From NCBI RefSeq assembly GCF_963678835.1, contig NZ_OY787470.1, forward strand, positions 682,001 to 746,000: a stretch of DNA of 64,000 nucleotides, given 5' to 3'. The notes under the pieces are model-generated. The model ran no database searches and was not told the origin of the DNA. It worked only from the letters and a program-made list of their open reading frames with translations. The position numbers and the translations under genes are program-made. Below, piece after piece: positions 44,985 through 53,837 of the stretch. The DNA comes from an uncultured Desulfuromonas sp. GTDB lineage: Bacteria; Desulfobacterota; Desulfuromonadia; Desulfuromonadales; Desulfuromonadaceae. Every line of letters starts with the position of its first letter. The stretch's first letter is position 1.

Positions 44985-46655
44985 CTGTTATTTATCGCCC
45001 AAGCTCTCCCATTCAGCAGCGCCGAACGAAGAGAACGGTTGCACTCTGCCAGCGCACATGGTTCCAATGTGCGAACCACGGAAAAGCAATCTAAAGGTCA
45101 AAGTCGCCGGGATTCGCCCCGGCAGGCGACATCCTTTTGACTTGCCGCTCAAAAGGATGCAAAAACCGGCTGAACTTCTCCTGAACCTAGATCAACCTGC
45201 ACTGAGTCTGTTTCCGATGTGCTACACCGATTCAGCTCGCCGCCCTTTAGGTCGGCGAATCGTGCGTGTCATCATCTTTGACGTAAAACGTTGATAACAT
45301 ACTTCTGCCGCGCCCTATTTCTTCCGTGGCCCCGATCAAACGGGTGGGGCGGTGCCCACCCTCCAGGAGCGTGTTATTTAGCAGCCCAGCCCTCCCGTTC
45401 AGCAGCGCCGAACCCAAGCTAGCGACGAGAGGGAACCCGTAGGGCGCATTGGGGTTGTTATTAATCAGATGAACGTGAGCTGTTGCATGAGATTTTTTGC
45501 GTCAGCAAGGCAGAGGGCGGAGCCATAGTGGTTCTATGGCGACAACCGATAACGCCGCTGACGTTAAAAAAGATCTGCAACAACTCCGTGAACTCTGATT
45601 GATGACTACCCCTTGGGAGTCGATTTTGCGCCACTTTTGTCGACGCAAAAGTGGCCCGACGTGCGGGCGCGGAAGCCCGCGTCACGTGCGTACCCATATC
45701 GAGAACGGTTGTACTCTGCCAGAGCAAATGGTTCCAATGTGCGAACCACGAAAAACCAAGATCAAAGTCGCCGGGATTCGCCCCGGCAGGCGACATCCTT
45801 TTGACTGGCCGCTCAAAAGGATGCAAAAACCGGCTGAACTTCTCCTGAACCTGGACCCACCTGCACTGTGTCTGTTTCCGTTGTGCGTTACGGATTCGGC
45901 TCGCCGCCCTTTAGGTCGGCGAATCGTGCAACTCATCAGCACTGGCGTAAAACGTTGATAACCGTCTTACGCCTCAGTCTATTTTTTCCGTGGCACCGCT
46001 CAAACGGGTGGGACGGTGCCCACCCTTCTTCTTTTTGTTATTTAGCACCTCAGTCCTCCCGTTCAGCAGCGCCGAACGAAGAGAACGGTCATCGCGATGG
46101 TCGTCGGCAACCTGTTTGAGCGTCAGCGAGTTTTGCCGACATCGCGGTGTTAGTGAACGCAGAGAGGGCACCCGCAGGGCGCAATGACGGGAGTCGATTT
46201 TGCGCCACTTTTGTCGACGCAAAAGTGGCCCGACGTGCGGGCGCGGAAGCCCGCGTCACGTGCGTACCAAGCCGCGCGAACGGATGAACTCAGCCAGAGT
46301 AAACTGTTCCATCATACGGACCACAGAGCAGGCAAATGCAAGATCAAGGTCGCCGGGACTCGCCCCGGCAGGCGACATCCTTTTGACTGGCCGCTCAAAA
46401 GGATGCAAAAACCGGCTGAACTTCTCCTGAACCTTGATTCACCTACACTGTGTCTGTTTCCGTTATGCTTTACCGATTCGGCTCGCCGCCCTTTAGGTCG
46501 GCGAATCTTGCACCTCATGAACTCTGGTGTAAAACGTTGATAACCGTTTTATGCCTCAGTCTATTTCTTCCGTGGCCCCGATCAAACGGGTGGGACGGTG
46601 CCCGTCCTGCCGTCGCGTGTAATTGAGCATCCCAGCCCTCCCGTTCAGCAGCACC
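44985..46655 (+). repeat. Large repeat family C, block 4 (about three units)
   Basis: Direct units like those at 34 and 38 kb, including one 203-bp sub-repeat at 45427-45629 and the segments CGCCACTTTTGTCGACGCAA and TTGCCGACATCGCGGTGTTA. It separates bzaF from cobS. No gene is present. Confidence 0.9.
45427..45629 (+). repeat. 203-bp sub-repeat, copy 3
   Basis: About 10.8 kb from copies 1 and 2 but almost identical, so either very recent copying or gene conversion keeps them alike. Confidence 0.9.
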
Positions 46656-46679
46656 CAGCGGGAGCCTCTTCCTTATGCG

Positions 46680-47987
46680 TTAACATTTGTCCCCTTGCAA
46701 ATCCCCAGCGAACAAGGCTTTGCTGCCGTTGGCAGCACAGAAATTTCCGCACATGGTGCAGCTGTGCTCCTCTTCGGGAAGACGAGAATCACGCACCTGT
46801 CTGGCTTGCTCCGGCATCAGGGCCAGCTCGAACTGTTTGTCCCACTGCAGGTCACGACGCGCCTTGCTCATCGCCTTGTCACGCTGCCGCCCTTTGTCCG
46901 GATATTTGTTCATGTCGCCGATATAGGTGGCGACGCGAGCTGCTTCGACACCGCTGCGCACGTCGTCCTCGTTGGGCAAAGCCAGATGCTCGGCCGGGGT
47001 GATGTAGCAGATCAGGTCGGCGCCGTAGCGGGCGGATTGAGCCGCGCCGATGGCGGAGCTGATATGGTCGAAACCGGGCACCACGTCGGTGGGGATGGGG
47101 CCGAGCATGTAGTAAGGGGCTTCGTTGCTCATCCGCTTCTGGATGAGGATATTGGCTTCCACTTCGTCGAGGGGCATGTGGCCAGGGCCTTCCACCAGCA
47201 TCTGGCAGCCCATCTCGCGGCCGAGCTGGGCCAGTTCGCAGTTGATGATCAGCTCCTGCATCTGGGCACGGTCGTGGCTGTCGTGGATGGCGCCGGCGCG
47301 CAGGCCGTTGCCGAGGGACAGGCAGACGTCGTATTTCTTGAGGATGCCGACCACCCGGTCAAACTGCTCATAGAGAGGGTTTTCCCGGTTGTTGTGTTCC
47401 ATCCATGACACCATGCTGGTGCCGCCCTTGGAGACCAGACCGCCGTAGCGGTAATGCTGTTTGCGCAGCCGCTCAATGGTGTAGCGGTTGATGCCGCAGT
47501 GGATGGCCATGAACGCCAGGCCGTCTTCACACTGCTGCTCGATCAGGTCGAACAGTTCCTCCGGGTCAAGTTTGTCGGCGCTGCCGTATTTGCGCGTGGC
47601 ATCGCAGAACGCCTGATACAACGGCACGTTACCCACCGGCAGATTGACGGCGGCCAGCACTTCACGACGCACTCGGTCAAGGTTGCCACCGACGGACAGT
47701 TCCATCAGGGTATCGGCCCCGGCTTGTTCGGCGATGCGCGCCTTGCGCACCTCGGCCTGGTAGTTGACGATGTCGGAGGAGGTGCCGATGGACGCGTTGA
47801 CCTTGGTACGCAGCCCTTTGCCGATGCCGACCGGTTTGGGTGTGCTGTTGCTGTTGTTGGGGATGACGATCTTGCCCTCGGCGACCATGGTGCGGATGTA
47901 TTCGGGGCTCAGGTCTTCATCGTGGGCAACGGTGGCCATCTGCTCGGTAATAATGCTGTCAAGGGCTTGTTCAACCTGTGTTTTCAT
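46680..47987 (-). CDS. bzaF: 5-hydroxybenzimidazole synthase (BzaF-like, ThiC family)
   Basis: 435 aa, ThiC-superfamily radical SAM enzyme. Seen: VGIGKGLRTKVNASIGTS, MELSVGGNLDRVRREVL, FMAIHCGINRYTIERL, SKGGTSMVSWMEHN, MLVEGPGHMPLDEVEAN and YYMLGPIPTDVVPGFDHIS, and at the C-terminus the cluster motif CTMCGNFC. ThiC itself has Cx2Cx4C; here the spacing is Cx2Cx3C. The ATG overlaps the cobT stop by 4 bp, and it lies in a riboswitch-led lower-ligand operon. That context strongly favours BzaF, which converts the purine intermediate AIR to 5-hydroxybenzimidazole, over ThiC. It would supply a 5-hydroxybenzimidazole lower ligand to CobT. Confidence 0.88.
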   Translation of the reverse strand: MKTQVEQALDSIITEQMATVAHDEDLSPEYIRTMVAEGKIVIPNNSNSTPKPVGIGKGLRTKVNASIGTSSDIVNYQAEVRKARIAEQAGADTLMELSVGGNLDRVRREVLAAVNLPVGNVPLYQAFCDATRKYGSADKLDPEELFDLIEQQCEDGLAFMAIHCGINRYTIERLRKQHYRYGGLVSKGGTSMVSWMEHNNRENPLYEQFDRVVGILKKYDVCLSLGNGLRAGAIHDSHDRAQMQELIINCELAQLGREMGCQMLVEGPGHMPLDEVEANILIQKRMSNEAPYYMLGPIPTDVVPGFDHISSAIGAAQSARYGADLICYITPAEHLALPNEDDVRSGVEAARVATYIGDMNKYPDKGRQRDKAMSKARRDLQWDKQFELALMPEQARQVRDSRLPEEEHSCTMCGNFCAANGSKALFAGDLQGDKC

Positions 47988-49096
47988 GGTGTCGTGCTTT
48001 CCTGACAGTGTGGAGTGATTACCGTTGTGTCGGCTTGAGAGATTGCCGCCTCTTCAAAGGTGGCAATTTCGGTCAGTACGGCCACGGCGGCGTCGACCAG
48101 ATTCATGGCCAGTGCCGCGCCGGTGCCTTCGCCGAGGCGCAGACGCAGATCGAGAAGCGGAGCTTTGTCGAGATGATTAAGGGCAATGCGATGGCCCGGT
48201 TCGACGCTACAATGTCCGGCGATCATGTAGTCGCGGCAGGCCGGGGATAAACTGGCGGCGATCAGGGCTCCGGCGGTGGAGATAATGCCGTCGATCACCA
48301 CCGGCTTGCGCAGGGCGGCGGCACCGAGGATCAGCCCGGCAATGGCACCGATCTCAAAGCCGCCGACTTTAGTCAACACATCGAGACCATCGTCGGCATT
48401 GGGTTGGTTGATGGCCAAAGCGTTGTCGAGCACAGCAATTTTATTGTTGAGTGCTTCATCGTCGAGACCGGTGCCGCGACCGGTGGCAGTGGCGATGTCA
48501 CAGCCGCACAGGCAGGCGATGATGGCGCTGGACGGGCTGGTGTTGCCGATGCCCATATCGCCGGTGGCGTAGAGGTCGGTGGTGTCCGCGAGATGGTTGG
48601 CCACTTCGATGCCGACTTCAAGACACTGGACAGCCTGGGCGCGGCTCATGGCGGGTCCTTGGGAAAAATCTGCGGTGCCTGGGGCGACTTTGCGGTTCCA
48701 CAGCGCGTTGTGTTGGTACAGCTCGGTCAAATCCCCGGCAACTCCGGCGTCGACGACGGTGAGGCTGGCGTCTACCTGGCGAGCCAGGGCATTGATGCTG
48801 GCATTGCCGTTGAGAAAGTTGCGCACCATCTCGACGGTGACGGCCTGGGGAAATTTGCTGACTCCAGCGGCGACAATGCCGTGGTCACCGGCCATGACGG
48901 CAATGGCTTTGCGTTTTACGGATGGCGTCATGGTGCGGGTGATGGCGGCGAGGTCTTCAGCCACGTCCATCAACTGGCCGAGGGCCCCGTGGGGGATGGC
49001 CAGCTGGTCGAGGCGGGCGCGGGCCTGTTGACGCATGGTGCTGTCGGCCGGGGTGATGGCCGTGAGCGTTTGGGTCAGTAACGTGTTCGGGGTCAT
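47984..49096 (-). CDS. cobT: Nicotinate-nucleotide:benzimidazole phosphoribosyltransferase
   Basis: 370 aa, CobT family, which activates the lower-ligand base to its alpha-ribotide phosphate. Seen: RLDQLAIPHGALGQLMDVAE, VMAGDHGIVAAGVSKFPQAV, TVVDAGVAGDL, TGDMGIGNTSPSSAI, TGRGTGLDDEALNNK and KVGGFEIGAIAGLILGAAA, with the catalytic Glu probably in SVEPGHRIALNHL. It overlaps bzaF by 4 bp downstream and follows cobU by 12 bp. With BzaF next door its substrate is likely 5-hydroxybenzimidazole. Confidence 0.95.
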   Translation of the reverse strand: MTPNTLLTQTLTAITPADSTMRQQARARLDQLAIPHGALGQLMDVAEDLAAITRTMTPSVKRKAIAVMAGDHGIVAAGVSKFPQAVTVEMVRNFLNGNASINALARQVDASLTVVDAGVAGDLTELYQHNALWNRKVAPGTADFSQGPAMSRAQAVQCLEVGIEVANHLADTTDLYATGDMGIGNTSPSSAIIACLCGCDIATATGRGTGLDDEALNNKIAVLDNALAINQPNADDGLDVLTKVGGFEIGAIAGLILGAAALRKPVVIDGIISTAGALIAASLSPACRDYMIAGHCSVEPGHRIALNHLDKAPLLDLRLRLGEGTGAALAMNLVDAAVAVLTEIATFEEAAISQADTTVITPHCQESTTP

Positions 49097-49108
49097 AAAC
49101 AGTTCTTT

Positions 49109-49651
49109 CTATTTTAGTGTCAGCGGCAGGCCGGAAACCATAAAAACGGCTTCATCGGCATGCGCAGCCAGAGTTTGATTGCAGCGACCGACAAGGTCGC
49201 GGTAGTGACGCGACAGGGTTTCCGCCGGGACAATGCCCATGCCGAGTTCGTTGGAAACGAAAATCACCGTGCGCTTTCCTTGGCGAGCAGCATCAATCAT
49301 TTGGAGGGTGAGGGCCTGAATAGCGTCTTCATCAACGGTGTTCAGCTCCGTTTCAGCGGCATAAAGCAAGTTGTTGATCCACAGGGTGATGCAGTCGACC
49401 AGCACGACGCGGCTGTCACGTGTGGTTTGCAGGGCCGCAGTGAGATCCTGCGGTTCTTCAATGGTGTGCCAACCTTGCCCATCACGACGCTGGCGATGGC
49501 GGTCGATGCGCGTGGCCATTTCGTCATCGATGATCGGACAGGTGGCAATGTAGCTGCGTGGACCGGCCAGGGCCAGGGCGCGTTGTTCGGCGTAACGGCT
49601 CTTGCCGCTGCGCGCACCGCCGCTGATGTAGAGAAGGTGATTAGCTGCCAT
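49109..49651 (-). CDS. cobU: Adenosylcobinamide kinase / guanylyltransferase
   Basis: 180 aa, CobU/CobP type. The P-loop is YISGGARSGKSRYAEQ (residues 8-23). Further motifs are YIATCPIIDDEMATRIDRH with the guanylyl-binding His, VVLVDCITLWINNLL and VIFVSNELGMGIVPAETLSR. It phosphorylates and then GMP-activates adenosylcobinamide. Its start overlaps the 3' end of the phosphatase gene upstream by 11 bp, showing an operon. Confidence 0.95.
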   Translation of the reverse strand: MAANHLLYISGGARSGKSRYAEQRALALAGPRSYIATCPIIDDEMATRIDRHRQRRDGQGWHTIEEPQDLTAALQTTRDSRVVLVDCITLWINNLLYAAETELNTVDEDAIQALTLQMIDAARQGKRTVIFVSNELGMGIVPAETLSRHYRDLVGRCNQTLAAHADEAVFMVSGLPLTLK

Positions 49652-50246
49652 GGTTATTTAATCCGGTGAGGACGGCATGAGGGCCGTCAATGTGCAGTGT
49701 TGCGTAGCTGCCCCGTTCAAGGGTGAACTTTAAATAATCCTGCAACGGCCAGCACAGCAGGCGGCAGATCAAGCTGCGCAGGACGCCACCATGACTGATG
49801 ATGACCAGGTGGGAAGATGGTTCGGCGTGAATGGCGTCAACAATCTCATCGACCCGCTGACGAAATTGCTCCAGCGATTCACCGGCGGGAAAGCAGAAGT
49901 CATCGGCAAACGCGGCCCATTGATTGACGCGTTGCGGGTCCTTGTGGCGAATCTGGTCGAAGTTCAGCCCTTCCCATTCACCGAAATCGACCTCCTGCAG
50001 TCGAGCATCAATGGTCACCGGACAGCCCCGTTGGCGGATCAGAGGATCAGCAGTTTGGCGGGCGCGTTGGGACGGGCTGCACCACAGGGCGTCAATGGCG
50101 GGTGCGCCGGGACGATTCAGCTGATGCACCAGGCGTTTGGCCTGCAATACACCGTGATCACTCAGGGGAACATCACTGCGACCGATATAGTGCCCATCCA
50201 GTTCGGCAGCGATGGCTGCATGGCGGATGAGGGTGAGCTGTTTCAT
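49641..50246 (-). CDS. cobC: Alpha-ribazole-5'-phosphate phosphatase (histidine phosphatase)
   Basis: 201 aa, phosphoglycerate-mutase fold. The catalytic signature is LTLIRHAAI (RHG-type motif with Ala for Gly); other family segments are YIGRSDVPLSDHG, LWCSPSQRARQTADPL, LQEVDFGEWEGLNFDQI, and the second His in VIISHGGVLRSL. I use the ATG at 50246 as the family start. It is the first gene behind the cobalamin riboswitch and terminator, so its transcription should drop when B12 is plentiful. The product acts on alpha-ribazole phosphate or the final cobalamin phosphate. Confidence 0.92.
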   Translation of the reverse strand: MKQLTLIRHAAIAAELDGHYIGRSDVPLSDHGVLQAKRLVHQLNRPGAPAIDALWCSPSQRARQTADPLIRQRGCPVTIDARLQEVDFGEWEGLNFDQIRHKDPQRVNQWAAFADDFCFPAGESLEQFRQRVDEIVDAIHAEPSSHLVIISHGGVLRSLICRLLCWPLQDYLKFTLERGSYATLHIDGPHAVLTGLNNHGS

Positions 50247-50265
50247 GATCAAAAGAACCGTCCAA

Positions 50266-50306
50266 AGCAAAAAAATCCCCGTAACCACAAAAGGGTTACG
50301 GGGATT
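50266..50306 (-). terminator. Intrinsic terminator of the riboswitch
   Basis: On the minus strand, AATCCCCGTAACC pairs with GGTTACGGGGATT across a TTTTGT loop and is followed by a T run. It lies between the B12 aptamer and the first gene, so it is the expected regulatory switch element. Confidence 0.9.
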
Positions 50307-50309
50307 CCG

Positions 50310-50465
50310 AATTTAATCCGCGCGTTGAGTTCTGCCATCTTTATTCCACGAAGATGGGGACGAACAAATGAATCGATCGTGTATCTGACTGACGTCGCGT
50401 ATCAGCGACGAACACAGTGGCGGGTCCGCGACGGATTTGCACCGTCTTCCACAGGTCGATTATTT
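50310..50465 (-). ncRNA. Cobalamin riboswitch aptamer
   Basis: The minus strand of 50413-50450 reads GGAAGACGGTGCAAATCCGT followed by CGCGGACCCGCCACTGTG, the conserved core of the B12 riboswitch. A B12-box-like AGTCAGATAC follows downstream. With the terminator at 50266-50306 it should attenuate the cobC-cobU-cobT-bzaF transcript when adenosylcobalamin is bound. I saw no second copy elsewhere in the window. Confidence 0.92.
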
Positions 50466-50484
50466 TTTATATTAACAGGATGAT

Positions 50485-50640
50485 GAAAAGGTCCCATCCG
50501 GAAGCTTTTCAACGACGCAATCCGAAAATGCGATTTCCGTCTTGCCGGCAAAATCAAACACTTGAAAACCAGTGCTTGATTTTGGTCGTCCGTTCATGGG
50601 CTCCATAGGCGGTTTTTCAACCGCTTGTTAACAGCGAAGA
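50485..50640 (+). repeat. Dispersed repeat family D, copy 2
   Basis: Longer version of the element at 215-325, with CCGAAAATGCGATTTCCG and TCATGGGCTCCATAGG. The latter recurs as CCATGGGCTCCGCAG at 59153. It lies in the divergent gap between cobC and the next plus-strand gene; I see no other feature in 50640-50959. Confidence 0.5.
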
Positions 50641-50959
50641 CGGTAGCAAAAAAGGGGGGGCTTGTCATCCCCATAAAATAGGGTCAGAAAATTGTTCTGA
50701 CTGGTCGTGTGCGTGTGTGCTTGTCGAGAAGTGGTTGTGGGCTTTTCCTGAGAGTCAGTGGTGCGCATATGGTCAGCAGGAAATGGCAATAATCGTTCAG
50801 GATGAAGCGCAACACAAATACCGTAAACGGTTATTTTTGCGACCATTCACGAATAAAAGGCTTGACAAGTTTCTCATTACAGCACAGAGTTCATATATTA
50901 GAATACATCACAGCCCCTCTCCGGGACATGATGTACCACCCTGAAGAGCGATAGAAAAA

Positions 50960-51349
50960 GTGACTGCTTCCTCCTGTTCTCAGCAAAAATTGCCCAGTTC
51001 ATTGATCCTTGGCCGATTGGCTTGTCTTTGGCTTTTTTTGTTTATGGTCTCTGCCATTGGTCCGGCTGCGACAACCTGTTGGTTGTGTGACTTTGCTGTC
51101 CCTTCTACGCTGAGCGCACCCGATCAGCCTGGAGATCATGTTGCTGATACCCCGCAACAGTTCGAAGCGGAAACCGAGTTTAATAAAGAGTTCTTTGTTG
51201 TCTCGGCGTTGCCTTGTGATACCTCACATCCTGTTGTTTCGGTGTGGTTTGATGTTCTGTCTTTTTCTGATCAGATTTCACTTCTCGAATACTGGCGGGT
51301 TCCCGCCTGTCCGCGGCCACCGCCGTTGCTTTTAGCCCATCTTAGTTAA
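50960..51349 (+). CDS. Small exported protein of unknown function
   Basis: 129 aa with an N-terminal hydrophobic segment (LACLWLFLFMVSAIGPAA) that is likely a signal peptide or anchor, then CWLC and a proline-rich C-terminal tail. No family recognised. It precedes nhaD by about 350 bp in the same direction. The intervening stretch has an open frame with no clear similarity and no ribosome site. It may be a real gene or a chance frame. Confidence 0.4.
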   Translation: MTASSCSQQKLPSSLILGRLACLWLFLFMVSAIGPAATTCWLCDFAVPSTLSAPDQPGDHVADTPQQFEAETEFNKEFFVVSALPCDTSHPVVSVWFDVLSFSDQISLLEYWRVPACPRPPPLLLAHLS

Positions 51350-51695
51350 ACCGTCTTTGTTGTACTGATAAAGAATGGCGTTCGCCGACACTGATCGTGA
51401 TGTGTCCGGCAAAAGCCCACATGTGGTTTGAATGCCGTCGTGTGTTCTGCTGTGCCGTGTCTGTGAGTGTTTGTTTTGCATTACTGCAGGTGGAGTTTGC
51501 CCTGTTATGCAGATCCTTGCGACTGCTCTGGCAAACTTTCGTTGCACATCAGACCGATTGTTGCGTAGTTGAATTCTCTGAAAGCGTACGCGCACCATGT
51601 GTCCATGGACCTGTTTTCGATCTGCTGGAAGAGCCGATGATGATTGCTGCCTGCAATCTTGATATTTTTTTGACGAGGAATTTGACGAGGGATTT

Positions 51696-53108
51696 ATGAA
51701 GAGTTTTTTGACACTGATGTTTAGTTTGATCGCTTTGCCGGCCTTGGCCAATGAAGGGGGAGGTGCCGTGCATAACCTTACCTCAACGCCTTTGGGAATT
51801 ATCGCCCTGATCCTGTTTGTTGTGGCTTACATGCTGGTTATTTTGGAAGAAAAACTGCATCTGCGCAAAAGTAAGCCGGTACTGATGGCGGCAGGAATTA
51901 TCTGGGTGCTGGTGGCGATTACATTCAATGCCTTGGGAGAGCCCGATGCAGCCCATGAAGCGATTGCTCACAATTTGCTTGAATATGGCGAGTTGTTCCT
52001 GTTTTTGCTGGTAGCCATGACCTATATTAATGCCATGGAGGAGCGTAATGTCTTCCAGGCTTTGCGTTCCTGGTTGGTGTCGCGCGGATTTTCTCTGCGC
52101 GTTGTCTTTTGGATCACCGGTTTACTGGCGTTCTTTATCTCGCCGATTGCCGATAATCTGACGACCGCTCTGCTTATGGGTGCCGTGGTTATGGCCGTGG
52201 GTGGTTCCAATCAGCGTTTTGTCGTGATGGCGTGTATTAATGTGGTTGTTGGTGCCAATGCCGGTGGTGCCTTCTCGCCTTTTGGCGATATCACCACCCT
52301 GATGGTGTGGCAAAAAGGGATTGTCCAGTTCGGCGAGTTCTTTGCTCTGTTCCTTCCGGCATTAGTCAACTGGCTGGTGCCTGCCTTCATCATGAATTTC
52401 ATGATCAGCAGGGAAAAACCTGAGGCTGCCGACGAGGCTGTTGTGATGAAATTTGGTGCCAAGCGCATCATGTTCCTTTTTCTGATGACCATTGTTACCG
52501 CGGTTTCTTTTCACAATTTTCTTGAATTGCCGCCTGCTGCCGGGATGATGCTGGGTCTTGGTTATCTGGGACTTTTCTCCTATTTCATCAAGCGTCATGA
52601 ACAGTTTGCTGAAAATGTCGACCCTGCTCTGGATCTTTCGGTGGTTTCATCGGAAGGGGAACACGAAGGGTTTGATCTTTTCCGCAAAATTGCCCGTGCT
52701 GAATGGGATACACTGCTGTTTTTCTATGGCGTTATCATGTGTGTAGGTGGCTTGGGCCAGTTTGGTTACCTGGCCTCGGCATCCCAGTTCATGTATCACG
52801 ATCTGGGCGCTTTTAATGCCAACGTTCTTGTCGGTATTCTGTCGGCAATTGTCGACAATATTCCGGTCATGTTTGCCGTTTTGACCATGGAACCACATAT
52901 GTCCCATGGCCAATGGCTGCTGGTTACAATGACCGCTGGTGTCGGCGGAAGTCTGCTGTCAATCGGTTCTGCGGCTGGCGTCGGCCTGATGGGGACCGCG
53001 CGCGGCATCTACACTTTTGGCCGTCACTTGGTCTACACCCCGATCGTTGCCTTGGGCTATGCGGCGAGTATTGCCGTTCATATGCTGATCAACGCCAAGT
53101 ACTTTTAA
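51696..53108 (+). CDS. nhaD: Na+/H+ antiporter, NhaD type
   Basis: 470 aa, ion transporter superfamily, about 11-12 spans after a signal-like first segment. Characteristic NhaD strings are LVAMTYINAMEERNVFQALR, ISPIADNLTTALLMGAVVMA, VVVGANAGGAFSPFGDITTL and MVWQKGIVQFGEF, then IVDNIPVMFAVLTM and GGSLLSIGSAAGVGLMG near the end. It exports Na+ (or Li+) in exchange for protons, giving salt and alkali tolerance, and points to a saline habitat. GAGGGA precedes the ATG. A terminator follows at 53177-53213. Confidence 0.93.
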   Translation: MKSFLTLMFSLIALPALANEGGGAVHNLTSTPLGIIALILFVVAYMLVILEEKLHLRKSKPVLMAAGIIWVLVAITFNALGEPDAAHEAIAHNLLEYGELFLFLLVAMTYINAMEERNVFQALRSWLVSRGFSLRVVFWITGLLAFFISPIADNLTTALLMGAVVMAVGGSNQRFVVMACINVVVGANAGGAFSPFGDITTLMVWQKGIVQFGEFFALFLPALVNWLVPAFIMNFMISREKPEAADEAVVMKFGAKRIMFLFLMTIVTAVSFHNFLELPPAAGMMLGLGYLGLFSYFIKRHEQFAENVDPALDLSVVSSEGEHEGFDLFRKIARAEWDTLLFFYGVIMCVGGLGQFGYLASASQFMYHDLGAFNANVLVGILSAIVDNIPVMFAVLTMEPHMSHGQWLLVTMTAGVGGSLLSIGSAAGVGLMGTARGIYTFGRHLVYTPIVALGYAASIAVHMLINAKYF

Positions 53109-53174
53109 CAATCTGCTGAAAATCATCCAGAGAGAGCCATCGGGCTTTCCTGCTGTGATTTCTGTGTGACGTGA

Positions 53175-53214
53175 AAGGGTTAGCTGGTGATCAGCTAACC
53201 CTTTTTTTGGTGAT
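53175..53214 (+). terminator. Intrinsic terminator after nhaD
   Basis: AAGGGTTAGCTGGTGATCAG pairs with CTAACCCTT and is followed by a T run, 65-100 bp after the nhaD stop. Confidence 0.85.
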
Positions 53215-53358
53215 GAAAGATGCTGCCGGGCAAAGGATTGTCAAATGCTATATCTTATATCGGCAGATAGAATGCTCTGGACAAATAGGCTTCTTCGGAG
53301 TATAAACCACCAGTTTATAGATAGTATGCTTTTATTGTTTTTGATGAGGGGTTTTCAT

Positions 53359-53799
53359 ATGGCACAAGCGTGTCCCATTTCAACTCGGCAAGTTAATGGC
53401 AAGGCGTGTCAAATCAATGCGCTGTTTACTGTCATCTGTCTCGCGGTGTTTTTATTTACCTCGGCGAAATGGATTCTTTTACCTTTGGCAACAGATCTTG
53501 TGATTCGTGGTTTTTTAAATCCGATGTTCAGTCCGTTTAATATGGCCAGCGATGCCTTGCTGCGGCAGTGGAAGGTCAGCCCCCGCATGACGAATGCCGG
53601 TCCCAAACTGTTTGCGGCAAAGCTGGCGTTTGTGTTTGTTGTCATCATGCTGTTAAGCCGTTTGGCGGGGTATGAAGGTGTTGCGGTGTTTTTTGCTGCC
53701 TGTCTGACCTTTTTTGCGTCATTGGAGGCGGCATTTAGTTTTTGTGTGGCCTGCAAGTTTTATCCGCTGGTCCGTAAAGTCTTTGGTTCGCCTTCTTGA
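53359..53799 (+). CDS. DUF4395-like small membrane protein
   Basis: 146 aa with three or four membrane spans. It starts MAQACPISTRQVNGKACQIN and contains PNAGPKLFAAK-like DUF4395 segments (here TNAGPKLFAAKLAFVF) and a C-terminal CVACKFYPLV. The family is widespread and uncharacterised, and members often lie near thiol-redox genes; none is here. I take the ATG at 53359 with GAGGGG upstream, rather than the longer frame. The M48 protease gene follows after about 40 bp in the same direction. Confidence 0.7.
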   Translation: MAQACPISTRQVNGKACQINALFTVICLAVFLFTSAKWILLPLATDLVIRGFLNPMFSPFNMASDALLRQWKVSPRMTNAGPKLFAAKLAFVFVVIMLLSRLAGYEGVAVFFAACLTFFASLEAAFSFCVACKFYPLVRKVFGSPS

Positions 53800-53837
53800 G
53801 CCGTTTTATCTCCCGCTACGGGGACATCCGCTGACCC

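Noticed and set aside
34268..46655. Many short open frames in the family C blocks
   Set aside because: They recur in each unit, lack ribosome sites and change frame between units; they are by-products of palindromic repeat DNA.
34663..46655. Integron attC array
   Set aside because: The repeats have hairpins and regular spacing, but there are no gene cassettes between them, no integrase gene and no attC core sites.
46680..47987. ThiC (thiamine biosynthesis) annotation
   Set aside because: The family is right, but the 4-bp overlap with cobT, the cobalamin riboswitch and the different cysteine spacing favour BzaF.
51397..51699. Possible gene just before nhaD
   Set aside because: Cys/Val-rich composition without similarity or ribosome site; it overlaps the nhaD start and is probably leader sequence.
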